Positions 19,638 through 30,813 of a DNA stretch of 64,000 nt are shown here, one piece after another. The DNA lies in assembly GCA_018136815.1 (NCBI GenBank), contig CM030935.1, forward strand, positions 1,670,204-1,734,203, written 5' to 3'. The notes beneath the pieces were generated by a model. The model searched no databases, was not told where the DNA came from, and worked only from the letters and a program-made list of their open reading frames with translations. Made by a program: the position numbers and the translations under genes. The first letter of the stretch is position 1. Every line of letters begins with the position of its first letter. The stretch is from Isochrysis galbana. Taxonomy: Eukaryota > Haptophyta > Isochrysidales > Isochrysidaceae.

Positions 19638-20108
19638 TTAAGTGACTACAGTGCACACACCACGCAAACCATCAACGACACGTTCAAAGTTATAAGTCAA
19701 ACCTCAAACGCTAAATGGATGTGCGGTGGCCTATGGCGGCGAACAGCGATTTGGCACGCCGTCGGCCACCGGTCCGGGGCGCACCGATCCCGCGTCGACA
19801 TCCAATCCCCGATTCGGCACTCTGACGGAGCTTGCGAGGTTGCCGGTGCTCACCGCATGCGCATCACTTGCCTTGCTCACGCTCATGTAGCTAAACCATG
19901 TCAGAGAAATGGAATCAACCTCCAAGACAAACGTCGAGTGCCCCCCCCCCGCCCCCACTTCCATGGTAAGATTTTGAACCTGCGTCATGCGGAGCACTCG
20001 TGCATCCTTCGAAACATTAGACACGTACCGACATGCTCCTCGTGATCGTACGCGCCTCGCGGCAGTCGCACTAGTGGCCACCTCCAGTATGTGCAGCAAG
20101 ACATCTGC

Positions 20109-21734
20109 TTACCGCAGGCCCGTCATGCATGGGCGACGGAGCGCAGCGTCGATCGCTGAGACCACCTCACACGGTATGCCTTCGAGGGAATGCTGCTCAT
20201 CGTGCTTGGCAGCTTCAATCTTCATGAGTAGGATGGCGTTGTCACGCGAAATGGGCAGCTCTGCACGCCAACGTGTGAGCACCAGTGCAAAGCGCCCTCC
20301 CAAGGATTCACCCGTTTTCGCGCATCGACGACCATAAACCTGCCGAGCAAGAGATACAGGAAAAGTGTCATTGCGCCCGATATTGTAAAATCACAAGATG
20401 CAAGGGCCCAAGAGAAGCCTTTGCGTTAGAGGTCGGATAAGGAGGGGTGCACAAAAGGGCAGGGTAGTTGTGCATATTCGTGCACAAAATAAGTGAAACG
20501 GCACCTCGTCGACCAAGTACTCGATGTCTTCAGGCCAGATACGATGCACAAAATTGTCGGCCAGATTCACGCCGAAGACGTCTCTCTCGCGCCTTGCTAC
20601 TGCACGCCACATGTCCTCACGTACGCTTCGAGGAAAAACGGTGCGAAATGGGTCCAATGTTAGTTCTCCTAGGGCGCACAAGACAGCGGATGCCGCCGCG
20701 TGCCCAGCAGCAGCCAAAGCAGGCACGGAGCGCGGAGGCGGTGATACTTCAATAGGTATGCTGCCCCCTGATCCCGAAAACCACCATGCAGTGTGGTCTA
20801 GATTCTTGTTGAATTGTGACGACTGCGGCCACGGGGATATGCTTGGAGGGATAGGCGCGATGACAAGCTGATCTGGAAGAGGCATTGGAAGATGGCCGCC
20901 AATAGCATCACGAAGCTGCCGCGTGAGTGTCCTTGCTTCCGGCAAGAATAGTGTCTCGTGCAGGTACATGAGGCGCTGGTGTGATGGGGCCGCGTCCCCT
21001 CGAGCCATAGGGCCACTTAGACACGCGAGAGCGCGGACACCGGCTTTGTTACTCTCCATGAGACCTGCTACAAGAGCCTCACTGTCGCGCGTGCAAAGAA
21101 GAACGAAATCCGCATCGGCGAGCAGGGTGGGGGCATTTGCCCCGACGAGCCTCGTTTCACAGACTTGGATCGCAAGTGCAGGTACTGTGCGCGAAAGCGC
21201 GTCACGAACGGCAGCTGCTCGCCCATTGCCGACATCCACAGCAACCGCCGTGGCATGATGAGTCAAGCTTGCGTCGCTCACTTTCGCGGGATCGACGAGT
21301 CGCAAGCAACCAATGCCACTTCGGCCAAGGAGTGCAGCTGCATGTGAGCCAACGGAACCCAGACCAATGACAACTACGAGGGAGTTGCCCAGTTTGGCCT
21401 GGCACCTCTCTCCAAGGAAGTGCAAGTTTCGTGAGAGCTGTTCTCGCAATAGAGATTCTGGTTCTCCGAGTAAAGAAGCCTCGCGCATTGTAAGTAGCTC
21501 GCCCTTTGTAAGTACTGCTTGTATTCGGCTTGCCGAATCCAAGGCGCGCAAAACCACCAAGCAAGCAGCTGAAGATACTACACCCGCTGCTGTGGCGGCC
21601 TTGGGTGTTTGTCGCAACACAATGGCGAGTGTTGCTACGCTTGCTCCGACGACGGCAGCTGCGATGGGTCTCATTACCGACGGGATATTTACCGACCAGG
21701 ACGAGTCGGACGTGCTGGTGTATGTGGCTGACAT
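20109..21734 (-). CDS. Tcd/TcdA-type E1-like enzyme (tRNA ct6A dehydratase homologue), two exons
   Basis: Exon 1 is 21734-20505 (410 aa) and exon 2 is 20339-20109 (76 aa). The 165-base intron is GT-AG and phase 0, giving 486 aa. Two hydrophobic segments lie near residues 22-40 and 46-63. Then come LLREQLSRNLHFLGE and the Rossmann loop VVVIGLGSVGSHAA (GLGSVG about 124-129), LVDPAKVSDASLTHHAT, and, across the splice, DIEYLVDEV joined to a segment ending GGRFALVLTRW. This order matches yeast Tcd1/Tcd2 and bacterial TcdA, which cyclise threonylcarbamoyl-adenosine at tRNA A37 using ATP; the yeast proteins sit in the mitochondrial outer membrane through N-terminal helices, consistent with this N-terminus. 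The splice restores the family's C-terminal motif, which supports the model. Confidence 0.85.
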
Positions 21735-22690
21735 GCGTGCCTGTAGGCAAACGAGCGCGTGGATGGAACCTCCTCATACGATGTGGTGAGTAGCATGCAT
21801 CCGGTCATTCTCGATGTGTGCCACAGCATCACACGAGTGCCCTATCTGTTCTATCCGCACGAGGCGGTAATCATCGGAAGATGCATGCACACGCTCGTCT
21901 TGGCGGTGCCCAGGGTGTGCTCCTGCCGGAGCAGGGCTGTGGCTAGAGGCAGCGCCGGCAGCACGTGCCTCGCAGTGTGCTGACGCCGCCCACCCTGCCG
22001 AATCTCTCTCACTGTTGGAGGGGGGTATCGACCGCATGGCCACGACTTGGGCACAGCGCTCTTCTCGTTCCTCCCTGCTCGCGCGGCGCGTAGGGCGGGC
22101 GGGGGGGCGCGCGGCTCGTTGGCGAGGCGAGAGAGTGGAAGCACGCACCGTCCCGCGCCGCCGCGTCGGGCCTCGCGCCAGGCCCCTACGCGCAGAGTCA
22201 AAAGATATTCACACAAGATACTTTAGAGATGGCAGGGCTGTCCCTTCTATCCGGGTGGACTAACTAACTAGAATCTAGAATGCCTCGCTTACAAGGATGA
22301 GTGATACGAGTTGCGGATTGGGTGCCACGGCACATTCGACCGGAGGTGCGTGGGTGCGTTCGGCTTTGTTTAGACTCTAATGAATAGCCCTCACTCAACA
22401 AGAAGCGCACAAAGGCCACAAACAAAGCACACTACGAAGCACAAGTAAATATTTCAAATAAATATTGCGTAAAGCGTAAAGCGCAAAGCCCCTCGTCACA
22501 CTACGTACCACGAATCACCACCACCAACACACTCACGCGCACAAATTGTGCACAAAAATCAAGATCAAACAATGCAGAGCGTTGGACACCTTGCACGTAG
22601 ATCCCCACTCCTCGTCCTCTTGGTCCCTGAGCCTGAGCCTGAGCCTGAGCATGTGCTGCCTACGAAGAGAAAACTTCAACTATCGTCATA
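21735..22690. other. Intergenic, no gene seen
   Basis: Overlapping frames at 21774-22263 have no features. A short GAGCCT microsatellite (five units) lies near 22624-22650. The stretch 22270-22600 is unique and non-coding by eye. Confidence 0.5.
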
Positions 22691-22925
22691 AAAACTTCTA
22701 AATATTCTCGCCACGCGCCACGCGCGCAGCCCTGCATATCTATCTCGTAGCCACATCCGCTTCCCTTACCACTCCTCCCACCTGCCTTGCGGCTTGTCCC
22801 CTCGTGCTTTACTGAGGGGCTCGGTGCGTGGGGCTACCTTCCTGTCGTGGGCGTGTCGCATCCGCGATCGACCTTTTTGTTTTAGAAATCGTCTGCGTTT
22901 CTATGCCCCCTTGTAGGCTAGTCAC
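22689..22925 (-). repeat. Family-B LINE 3' end
   Basis: Minus-strand 3' terminus GGCGAGAATATTTAGAAG plus T-run; body with CCTTGCGGCTTGTCCCCTCG (plus strand) and GGGGCTCGG. Confidence 0.7.
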
Positions 22926-22944
22926 TAGTCACCGTCGCATCATC

Positions 22945-24788
22945 AACTATCGTTATAACGATAGGGTCATGGAGCGCGCCCCGCTCCCCTCCTCTCTCTC
23001 CGCCCCCCCCGCCGCGCTGGCTGACCAAGCCATGACTGACGCCCTGCCGCCGCAGCGACCTCCAGCCAGGGCCACGCCAGCCCAGGTACATGCGGGCCAC
23101 GCCCCGACACACGGCCCAGATGCGCTCGGACAGCCCACAACGCAGAATCGCACAGAACACCAGCACAACTCAGCCAACACAGACAAGCCCATGCACACCA
23201 AGAGCTCCAGAGCTCAGACTCCCATAGGGAAAGCCTCCGGGCTGGGCCCCTACAACGCCGCGGCACTGACCAAGTGCGCCAGCACGAGGCACAGACCCGG
23301 CCGGTCAAACAGACCACCTACAAACAAATGCTGGAGGCATGCAGCACCACCTGCAAGCCCCAGCAGTCAGGCACCCAAGTGAAGGTGAACACCCCATGTG
23401 GATCGTACGGAATACCACACACCCGACAAGATTCAGCCGCGCGTGACAAGCGGAGGCCAGCTGAAACACGAGAGGCGCACGAGCAACCCAGAAAAGCACT
23501 TCCAACTTCACAACCACCATTTCAATCCAAGCCAACAACACAACAGGGGCTGGGCGCCTCGCCTGAATGCAAGGCGGAAGGGTCCCGTAGGGACCCAAAG
23601 CTTGGAATACCCTCGTGCACAATGCCCGGCCAGACGCCCGTGGGGCTGACCCGGCACCTCCCACCTCGCAACCCCACACAGACAAACCCCCATGGGGGAG
23701 GTGAGCAAGAGGACGAACACGAACAAGCATACGAGGAAGATTTCTCACAAATAATAATGACCTTCACCTCCACGGACCGTGGGATCAGGATCAAAGACGA
23801 GGAGGCGTTCAGCGCCATCGTGGCTCACCTCAACAAGCTTGAAGGCGTAGACCTTGAACCAGAATTCTTAGCCAAAAGCTCGTCGGGCCCATGGGAGATC
23901 TTGGTCTCGGCCGACTGCGCGCAACAGTACAAGGCAAAGTTCAAAGACCAAGGCGTCTTCGCCCTCAACGAAGTGAAATACCCCATGATCGTCAAATTTC
24001 AAACCTTCGACGACAAAGCGAAAGAACTTCCGCAAGCCTCCTCCAAGTCGATGGCAAGCGCGTTCAAAGACGTTTTCGCGCACCTCGTAATCAGGAACTA
24101 CAAATTCGAGATAAGCGACTGGAACGCCCCGGGAAACGATTCGCGTCCTACGGCGACGTCAGACTCCGAAATACGCAGAGAACTGCGAAAATACTACGTA
24201 TGGCTATATCAGGACCGCACTGCGGTTAGGGACGCTGCGCTAGAAGAAGCGCTGGAGGCGCGGCCCTTGACAGGGCGAGACAGCGCAGCCCTGGAGGGCC
24301 GCATAACGATGGAAGAGCTCACCCAAGCGATAGCGGAAATCGGAAGCGGCAAAAGCGCAGGGCCGGATGCCTTGCCGGCCGAATTCTACAAAAGCTTCAC
24401 GGGAATGGTGAAACACGACTTCCTGAGAGTCTTGAACCAAGCGCTCACGGTGGGGCGGCTTAGTGTATCCATGAGGGAAGGGGACATCATATTGCTATAT
24501 AAAAAGGGAGACACACGAGACCCCAGAAACTAGTGTACATACCACTAACGACTCAGAACAGAGAAGGACACGATGGAAACACCCAACAGGCCTGCCCCGA
24601 ACACGCACCCAAAACCGGGCCCATGGTAGTGCACCAGGGCCGCACCCCCGACACCGAAGACAAAGGAAAGAGGGGGGGAAGGCGAGGAGGCGATGGGAAG
24701 GGGTAGAAGGGCGAAGTATAGCAAACGGTGGATGGTACCGACTAGTAATAGGTGTGTAGCCCTGAATCTTCAGACTCTTTTTTTTTTT
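22945..24788 (+). mobile_element. Internally deleted family-A LINE with both ends and a 15-bp TSD
   Basis: The 5' end starts at AACTATCGTTATAACGATAG (22945-22964), with ATG at 22969. The 3' end is GTAGCCCTGAATCTTCAGAC plus T-run ending 24788. CACCGTCGCATCATC flanks it at 22930-22944 and 24789-24803. The element is only 1844 bp because most of RT is missing: ORF1 runs into an N-terminal RT segment that is cut at a stop after GDTRDPRN, and the 3' UTR follows. The exact duplication defines both termini of the family. Confidence 0.9.
22969..24533 (+). pseudogene. ORF1 and fused RT N-terminus in the deleted LINE
   Basis: The first frame (22969-23382) starts MERAPLPSSLSAPPAALADQ. A second frame (to 24533) carries the ORF1 core IIMTFTSTDRGIRIKDEEAF, HLNKLEGVDLEPEF and GPWEILVSADCAQQ, matching the intact ORF1 at 35833-34298. 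After NYKFEIS it jumps to an RT start region with GSGKSAGPDALPAEFYKSF and GDIILLYKKGDTRDPRN. It is frameshifted and deletion-fused, so not functional as such. Confidence 0.8.
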
Positions 24789-24809
24789 CACCGTCGCATC
24801 ATCCTACAT

Positions 24810-25055
24810 TCGCCCTCTTTGCCCTCGCCTCCTTTGTCGCCTCCCTTGTCGCCTGCTTTGCCCTCCCGCCTGGCTTACCTCCTTGCGTGCTCCTAGCGTT
24901 TTTAGGTTAAGTCGAGCGTTCAGGTATCGCCGGTGCAAGGAACCACCCCCTTGTGTGACCCTGATTCCCCCTCAGGTGTTGGGATTATATCGTGGCGCTG
25001 TTTTACTTCGACTTCATCAACTCACTTAAGGGCTTTCGATTTTCGAAAGATTCCT
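24810..25055. other. Short intergenic stretch between retroelements
   Basis: TTTGCCCTCGCCTCCTTTGT-type pyrimidine repeats at 24815-24870, then unique sequence. No gene. Confidence 0.4.
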
Positions 25056-25059
25056 TCCA

Positions 25060-25489
25060 AAAACTATCGTTATAGTTTTATTTAGCGATGGAGCGCGCGC
25101 CGACCGCTCCCACCTCCCAGCCCCCCGCCGCCACGACGCCCCAACGGGGCCGCCCCAAACCGCCGGAGCCCAAGCGCGCTCAACCCTCAGCCCCGCCTGA
25201 CCAGGACGTCGACATGGCGCCGCCGCCCTCGCCTCCCAAACAGCCACACAGCCAGGGAGCAGGCAGGGTCCTGTTCCCAGCTGCAGACCAAAGCCAGGGC
25301 AATGCCCTTCCTCCCGCCTCCCTCACTTCGCCACCCAACCAAGGACTCCCCATGGGGGCTGGCAGCACTGCTGCCACCCCCATGGTGGCAACTCCTACCA
25401 TCAGTGCACCCCTCGGGGGCGGGCACTTGACACAACAATCCATCATGGGAGCCTTTGCGCTCTCAAACCAACAACCAACGATAGAATAG
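25060..25489 (+). mobile_element. LINE 5' hairpin and proline-rich ORF1 N-terminus
   Basis: AAAACTAT-CGTT-ATAGTTTT (25060-25079) is a perfect 8-bp hairpin. The ATG at 25088 starts MERAPTAPTSQPPAATTPQR, a 133-aa proline-rich ORF like other ORF1 N-termini (MERAP). The element is cut after the stop at 25489; no 3' terminus is attached. Confidence 0.7.
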
Positions 25490-25697
25490 TAAAATGGGCG
25501 GCCGAAGCGCTCGCGAAACCCACCACCACATACATAGAATTGCTAAGGGGGACAGCCAAGGGGCCGCGTGTGATTGCCACTCATCATGCGCACGGCGTGC
25601 ACACGCATCTGGCGGGCGAACACCCAGAGTCTTCCTCCCAGACATCCACCACCTACACCCCACTCTCCTCTTCCCCCACAAGCCTCGCTCCTTCACC

Positions 25698-26249
25698 ATG
25701 GGCCAGTACTTTGTCTTCATCGCCAAGCGACTCGGTCACCGCACCTACGAGGAGATCCGCGCCCCAGCCTTCAAGTTCTGCGAACACATGGAGGAGGGCA
25801 TGAGCGGCGCCATCCTGGCGATGCTGCTCGTCACAGCCTCTGGCATGGGCCGTGGATGTGGAGACTTCCGCGTGGATCTGGCCAAGGAACGCTACCCGTC
25901 GATGTGGGCACTCATCAAGCCTTACATGGGCCGTTGGTGCAAGGCAAACCTCATGCTCGTTGGCGACTACTCCGACGAGTACGACAGGCTCCCAAAGACC
26001 AAGTACATTGGAGACGAGGCCGCCGTCGCGTACCTCTGTATGGAATATATCATGGCTGAAACGAATCCCATGGTGCAAGTGCACCGAGCAGCTGGCAAAC
26101 TCTACATGAAGAACAAGAAGGCCGTCCTCGCACGCGTCACGGACCTCGCCACCCAAGATCAGCCAAGCGACACCGTCGCCTGCCAGCAGAATGACGAGGA
26201 AGAGGGATGTGAGAAAAAGACGAAGAAGATGAAAACTCAGCACGCGTAG
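25698..26249 (+). CDS. MGQYF-family protein of unknown function
   Basis: 183 aa starting MGQYFVFIAKRLGHRTYEEI, with HMEEGMSGAILAMLLVTASG, GRGCGDFR, GRWCKANLMLVGDYSDEYD and a basic acidic tail ending KKTKKMKTQHA. The MG-x-Y-[FW] start, the GGGDF-like stretch and GRW...LVGDY are hallmarks of a widespread eukaryotic family without assigned function, seen often in fungi, ciliates and algae. The in-frame upstream extension to 25494 overlaps repeat-J-like sequence, so the ATG at 25698, preceded by a pyrimidine-rich stretch, is preferred. The last coding bases and stop are duplicated downstream at 26366-26416. Confidence 0.65.
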   Translation: MGQYFVFIAKRLGHRTYEEIRAPAFKFCEHMEEGMSGAILAMLLVTASGMGRGCGDFRVDLAKERYPSMWALIKPYMGRWCKANLMLVGDYSDEYDRLPKTKYIGDEAAVAYLCMEYIMAETNPMVQVHRAAGKLYMKNKKAVLARVTDLATQDQPSDTVACQQNDEEEGCEKKTKKMKTQHA

Positions 26250-26565
26250 CTGGGGGTACAATAGACCAAAAAGAAAACAAATAACCTGATAATTATAATA
26301 TTGAGCCTTGTGTATATACCAAAAAGAAAACAAATAACCTGGCCCTCTTTTGACGGAACGCGACTTTGAGAAAAAGACGAAGAAGATGAAAACTCAGCCC
26401 GCGTAGCTGGGGGTGTTTGGGAGTGGGGGAGCGTGATTAGCTTTGTAATAATAATGTTAGAGTTGTAATTGTAATAATACTAACCAAAAAGAAAACAAAT
26501 AGCCTGGCCCTCTTTTGACGGAACGCGACTTTGCCCCCCCATGGGTCAACCAAGTATAAACTTAG
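26209..26565 (+). repeat. Duplicated gene tail, K motifs and a D hairpin
   Basis: GAGAAAAAGACGAAGAAGAT through GCGTAGCTGGGGGT occurs at 26212-26258 and 26369-26415. CCAAAAAGAAAACAAATA occurs near 26272, 26319 and 26483. CCCTCTTTTGACGGAACGCG occurs near 26344 and 26508. A D-type start, read on minus, sits at 26567-26548 and runs straight into the second K motif. Confidence 0.85.
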
Positions 26566-26574
26566 TTGGCGTCC

Positions 26575-26945
26575 TTTTATTTTATGGTCGGGCGTGAAGC
26601 GGAGCGGAGAAGGGGGGCTCGTGAGCGAGAGCTCCGCCCACCGACACCGCACCACCCGTTTACAGGATAAGTTGGGACCGAGGCCGCCGCCAGCCCGGTA
26701 GGCATAGGAGGAAGGGGAGAACGGATCACTGGTCACTGGTCACTGGGGGGGGGGGGGGGGGGGGCGCGTGTCACCGGGCCATATCTAAGCCCTTCACCCC
26801 GATCCCCCTAGTAGTGCACGGGGAGAGTCGCCTGATGGCGGGGGGAGAAGGGCCGCGGGAGTGGGGGTATAGAAAGTTTGCTGCGTGAAAAAAGTAGTGC
26901 TTCCGCGGCCGCGTGTGCGGTGAGAATATTAGATAATTTAAATTT
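26575..26945 (+). repeat. Family-B' LINE 3' end
   Basis: Plus-strand 3' end GCGGTGAGAATATTAGATAA; body shares GTTTACAGGATAAGTTG and GCCATATCTAAGCCCTTCAC with the inverted copy at 3181-3500. A G-run of about 20 interrupts it at 26745-26764. Confidence 0.65.
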
Positions 26946-27280
26946 AAATCTACTAGTAATAACCCCTACCCCCCCGCAAAAATCTTTGACCACCCTGTAA
27001 AAAATACTCTTGCGGTAGTGTGCACGCATGCAGCGCAAGCAGGGCACACCTGCACGCAATGTGGACGCTCGTGCAGTTTGTTATGCTTCGTTGCTCGCCC
27101 TGGCACCGCATCATCATGCACGATCTTGCCGTGGTAGCCGGCAGTACCGGTGTGTGCGAGAAGGCTGGAGCACGCTACCGTACATCACCATCTTCTTCAG
27201 AAAAGTAGACGTCGAGTGCAGAAGAGGGGCCACCACGTAGGTGGGCCGTAGGTGGGCCGTGCAGCTTCGAACCTCACACT
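26945..27280. other. Intergenic, 3' side of the kinesin gene
   Basis: A TTTGACCACCC near 26988 may be a decayed transposon end. Otherwise no features; GTAGGTGGGCC is duplicated at 27237-27258. Confidence 0.4.
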
Positions 27281-27283
27281 CAC

Positions 27284-30200
27284 TCACGTAGGTTCATGCG
27301 TGATCGTCATGGCACGAATGTGTTCTTGCAATAGATGTTGTGCTGCACCTTGCACAGCGATGGCCTCTGCTTCGACAGCCTTCGCGTGGCGTAGATTGTT
27401 TGCATACGATGAACGTGGAGTGACGCATGCGTCTGAAACGGAAGCGGATGCTCTAGTTGGTGCCGTACAAAGCGGCTTGCGGGTAAGCCCACTCGCCACT
27501 ACGTTGACACCAGTGGCATGCTGATCAATTGCTGACGCCGTCGACTTTTCGCTAGCCACTCGTGTGCAGCCCTGCACAATGTCGACCTCCTCCTCAATTC
27601 CAGCGGAAGATGACGAAGGAGTGCTCTCAGACAGAGCAGGCTCAGTGACCTCGATAGCAAGATTCTAGGTAGGGATGGGGGGGGGGGGGGTTGGGGAGGG
27701 GGGGGGGCGGTGGGGCTAAGGAACACTCATTGCGAACAAGCATGGTCCTATCATTGCACTCTTTGGACTCGCTGAGAGGTGCGACAATAGAGCTGACTCA
27801 CCTGCGTCTCCGCGAGGTTGTCTGCTATCGTTTGCGTCTTAGGATTGTCCGGCCCAAGTGTTGTGAGCATAATGCCATGGGCGCGCTGCAAGAGTGCGAT
27901 GGCCTCCTCGCGACGGCCCTGGATGCGGTAGACGAAGCCAAGATTGGACAGGTCCATGGCCACCTGCGACGGGTAGTTGATGGCGTGAATGGAACATGTT
28001 GGGTCGCGCGACAGCGGCATGATCGGGCTGGGTTGTACTACCCGGGCTCCTAGGCATAAGCGCGGACGCCACGCGTACAAATTTTCCTGCAGTAGCTACA
28101 GATGCCCCCCCCCCCCCCCGGCCCGCCCCCACCTGACCCGACCCGACCTTGCGCTCACCTCGGGATGATCATCGCCCAGTGCTGCTTGATCGATAGCCAG
28201 CGCTCGCATGTAAAGTGGGATCGCCTCACCGTACTTGCCCATATCGCAGTAGGCATTGCCGAGGTTCACTAGATCCTTGCCAACCTCCGGATGCGCAGCG
28301 CCGAGTGTCTTCTCATAGATGGCGAGCGTTGCCATATAGAGGGGCACTGCATGTTCGGCTCGCCCATCCCCACGGTAGATCACAGCCAACTCACTTAACC
28401 CATCCGCCACGTTGTGTAGCGTGTCCTCCATGCTCTCACGCTCCACCTCCAAGCGTTCCGCTTCATCGTTGGCCACCGTCAAGCGTCCACTTGCCGCATC
28501 CCTAGTCTCCTCCACCCGTTGGACCTCTGCCCATGCGTTCCTCGCTGCTTGAGCGTACGCGTCCACTTTGGATTCGAGCGAGTCAGCTGGCGGCGGTGGC
28601 TCGTCGTTGTGGCGTCCCGCCGCCCCCGTTGTTGAAATCATCTTGGCCCCGCTCTCTAGCCGTCTCGCTGCGCGTGCCGCTACTGCTGGCAACATGGTAT
28701 CATCCCCACCACGTACAGTCGCAGCTTCCGCCTTCTCTCTCAGTCGTGCGACCTCTCGCTGAGCAGCGGCGAGCTGCTGCTTGAGCGCTTTGGCTTTACG
28801 CGCGTGTGCTGCGGCGCGCGCACGGTCCGCGGCGGCGCGTCTTGAAGCTACCGCTGCAGCCTCGCCACCGCGCGCCGCGCCCTCCGCTGCTGCTACACGC
28901 GAGCGGAGCTGTACGACCGCCTCGGCCTCGGCCGAGAGGGTAGCGCGATAGGACGCCTGCGCGTCGTACAGCGGCTTGAGCTTCGCCCACACGGCTGCCT
29001 CAACTCGCATGCGCGATGCGCGCTCGTCGCGCAGCTTGGATGCCAGCTCGCTTGCGAGCGCGCGGACGTCGACGGTCGCGTTCACCTTGGCCCTCACCTT
29101 CACCGACATAGCTTGCTGGCCAAACGAAAGAGATGCAAGCGTCTCGGCTGCGTCGGCCGTTGACGGCGCGACGCACACCACCAGCGCGGTGCGCGCGCCG
29201 CCGGAGAGCGCGGGTGAGAGTAGTCGGGTAAGCTTGCACTCGCGAAAGGGCGGCCGCCCGCCCTTACCCTTTGGCGCTGCAAGGATGGCAACGCACCTGC
29301 CGAGGCACTCGAGTGAGGAGTTGATGGCACAAGCCTCCTCGAGCGCTGCACCCGTCACTGCCGAACGGCGAACGCGCTCAGAGCCGGCAAGATCAACAAG
29401 GAGGAGTCGCGCGCGGAGCGTCCGGGGACCATCGCGCGTGCTCGCCTGCACCACGAGGATTGTGTGGGATCGCGATGACGAGGCGTTCATCGCAGTAGCG
29501 CCTATCACACGATTCCGGTTGGCTGCCTCGATGCGGCTGAGCGCATCTTCGATGCAGGTGACGCGCTCAGAGGCAGCGCCGGTGAGGACGACACCCTCGC
29601 CTGGGATTTCCCGCAGTTCGACGTTGCTGCCCGGCTTGAGCAGGTCCGAGATGGAGTCGAGATAGACTTGCACGTACGAGAGGTGGAGCTCACTATCGCT
29701 GTTTCTTGCTGCGTCAAAGAGGTTACGCAGCGCTCGCGGCACGATGCCTTCGTTGCCGGGTACGGTCGAACTGAGTGTGTGCGTCTTCCCTGACCCCGTT
29801 TGGCCATAGCACATCACACAGCCGTGTACACCGCGGAGCACGCCCTCCACCAGCCCTGTCTCGCCGCACACGTGCTCGTACACCTCTGCTTGCGTTGTGG
29901 ACGGAGGCAGCGCCCAGTCAACCACAAACTGGCGGGGCGAGCCCGTGCCATGGCGCTCCCCGCGCCCAGCGGGTGAGCCAGAGTCACCCGCGCCGTCAAC
30001 AACCCACAGCCGGTTTCCGCTGCAGTGTACCGCCTCTCCCGCCTCGCCGGTCGCGCGCACGACCGGACGGACACGCACAGCGACACGCACGCGCGAATCG
30101 CCGGACCCGCTCAGGGACTCGCGCCGGCTGCTCGTGAGGGGCGCCGAGACGTCGGGGGTGTCTGAGGCCTCTGAGCGGAAGCTACCCGCCTCGGCCGCCG

Positions 30201-30402
30201 ACGCGCCGCTCAGCCGTGACACTGCACTCAGTGTGGACTGCGGTGAGGCAGAGCTCAGCCGGCGCCGAGCGCCCGGGCCAGACTGCGAGCCAGAGGGAGC
30301 GGCTGAGCGCGGGCGCGCGGCGGCGGCTGAGGCGGGCGAGCGCGCGCTTGGGCGCGCGCCACGCGGCGAGCCCGCGCGCGGCCGCGCTAACCGAGGCTGC
30401 AT
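27284..30402 (-). CDS. Kinesin motor fused to kinesin-light-chain-type TPRs, three exons
   Basis: Exons on minus are 30402-28159, 27963-27802 and 27664-27284; both introns are GT-AG, phase 0, giving 928 aa. After a Ser/Pro/Arg-rich head, the motor runs from about residue 104 (VRVAVRVRPV). It has P-loop GQTGSGKT (about 200-207), switch I NASSSRSH (306-313) and switch II LVDLAGSE (335-342), all intact, so it should be an ATP-driven microtubule motor. A long Ala/Arg/Glu coiled coil follows (about 445-660). Then three 42-residue TPRs of kinesin-light-chain type occur: YEKTLGAAHPEV, LVNLGNAYCDMGKYGEAIPL, and after the splice VAMDLSNLGFVYRIQGRREE. The last exon is Ser/Ala rich. Cargo binding by the TPRs is inferred from light chains. 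The ORF is open upstream to 30615, but the ATG at 30402 follows a C-rich tract and starts a consistent coding region. Confidence 0.85.
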
Positions 30403-30813
30403 CTCAGGATGAACTTGTGTGTGTGTGTGTGTTGTGCGCTCTCGGCGGCGGAGGGGTGGGGTGGGGGGGGGGGGGTGGAGGGGGGGCACGCGCGCGCTCG
30501 CTCCAACGTCTCCCACGCGCGAGAGAGCGTGATTTCTCCCCCTACACAAGACGAATTCCCAGGAGGAAATTTGAGAGGCGAAAGTGAAATGTCCGCGGCG
30601 ATCCCTCATATTCACACAGAGGAGAGGATAGAAATGTGTCCTTCGGGTGGATTGATATGCGCGGCTCCCCTCACGCCGCGGCCCTCACTCCTGCCGCGGG
30701 CACGAGCGTGGCGAGTGGCGAGGATGAGGGTGTTCCTCCTGGCCAGGGGAAGAGCGTCGGCCCTCTTGTGTGGCCCCTCCCGAGGCGTCTCCTCCTGCAG
30801 CAACAACTTGCTG

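Noticed and set aside
27252..27524. Plus-strand ORF with many Cys/Ala
   Set aside because: It is antisense to the last exon of the kinesin gene, which is in phase with two splice junctions.
29000..29665. 229-aa plus-strand ORF
   Set aside because: Antisense shadow of the kinesin motor domain.
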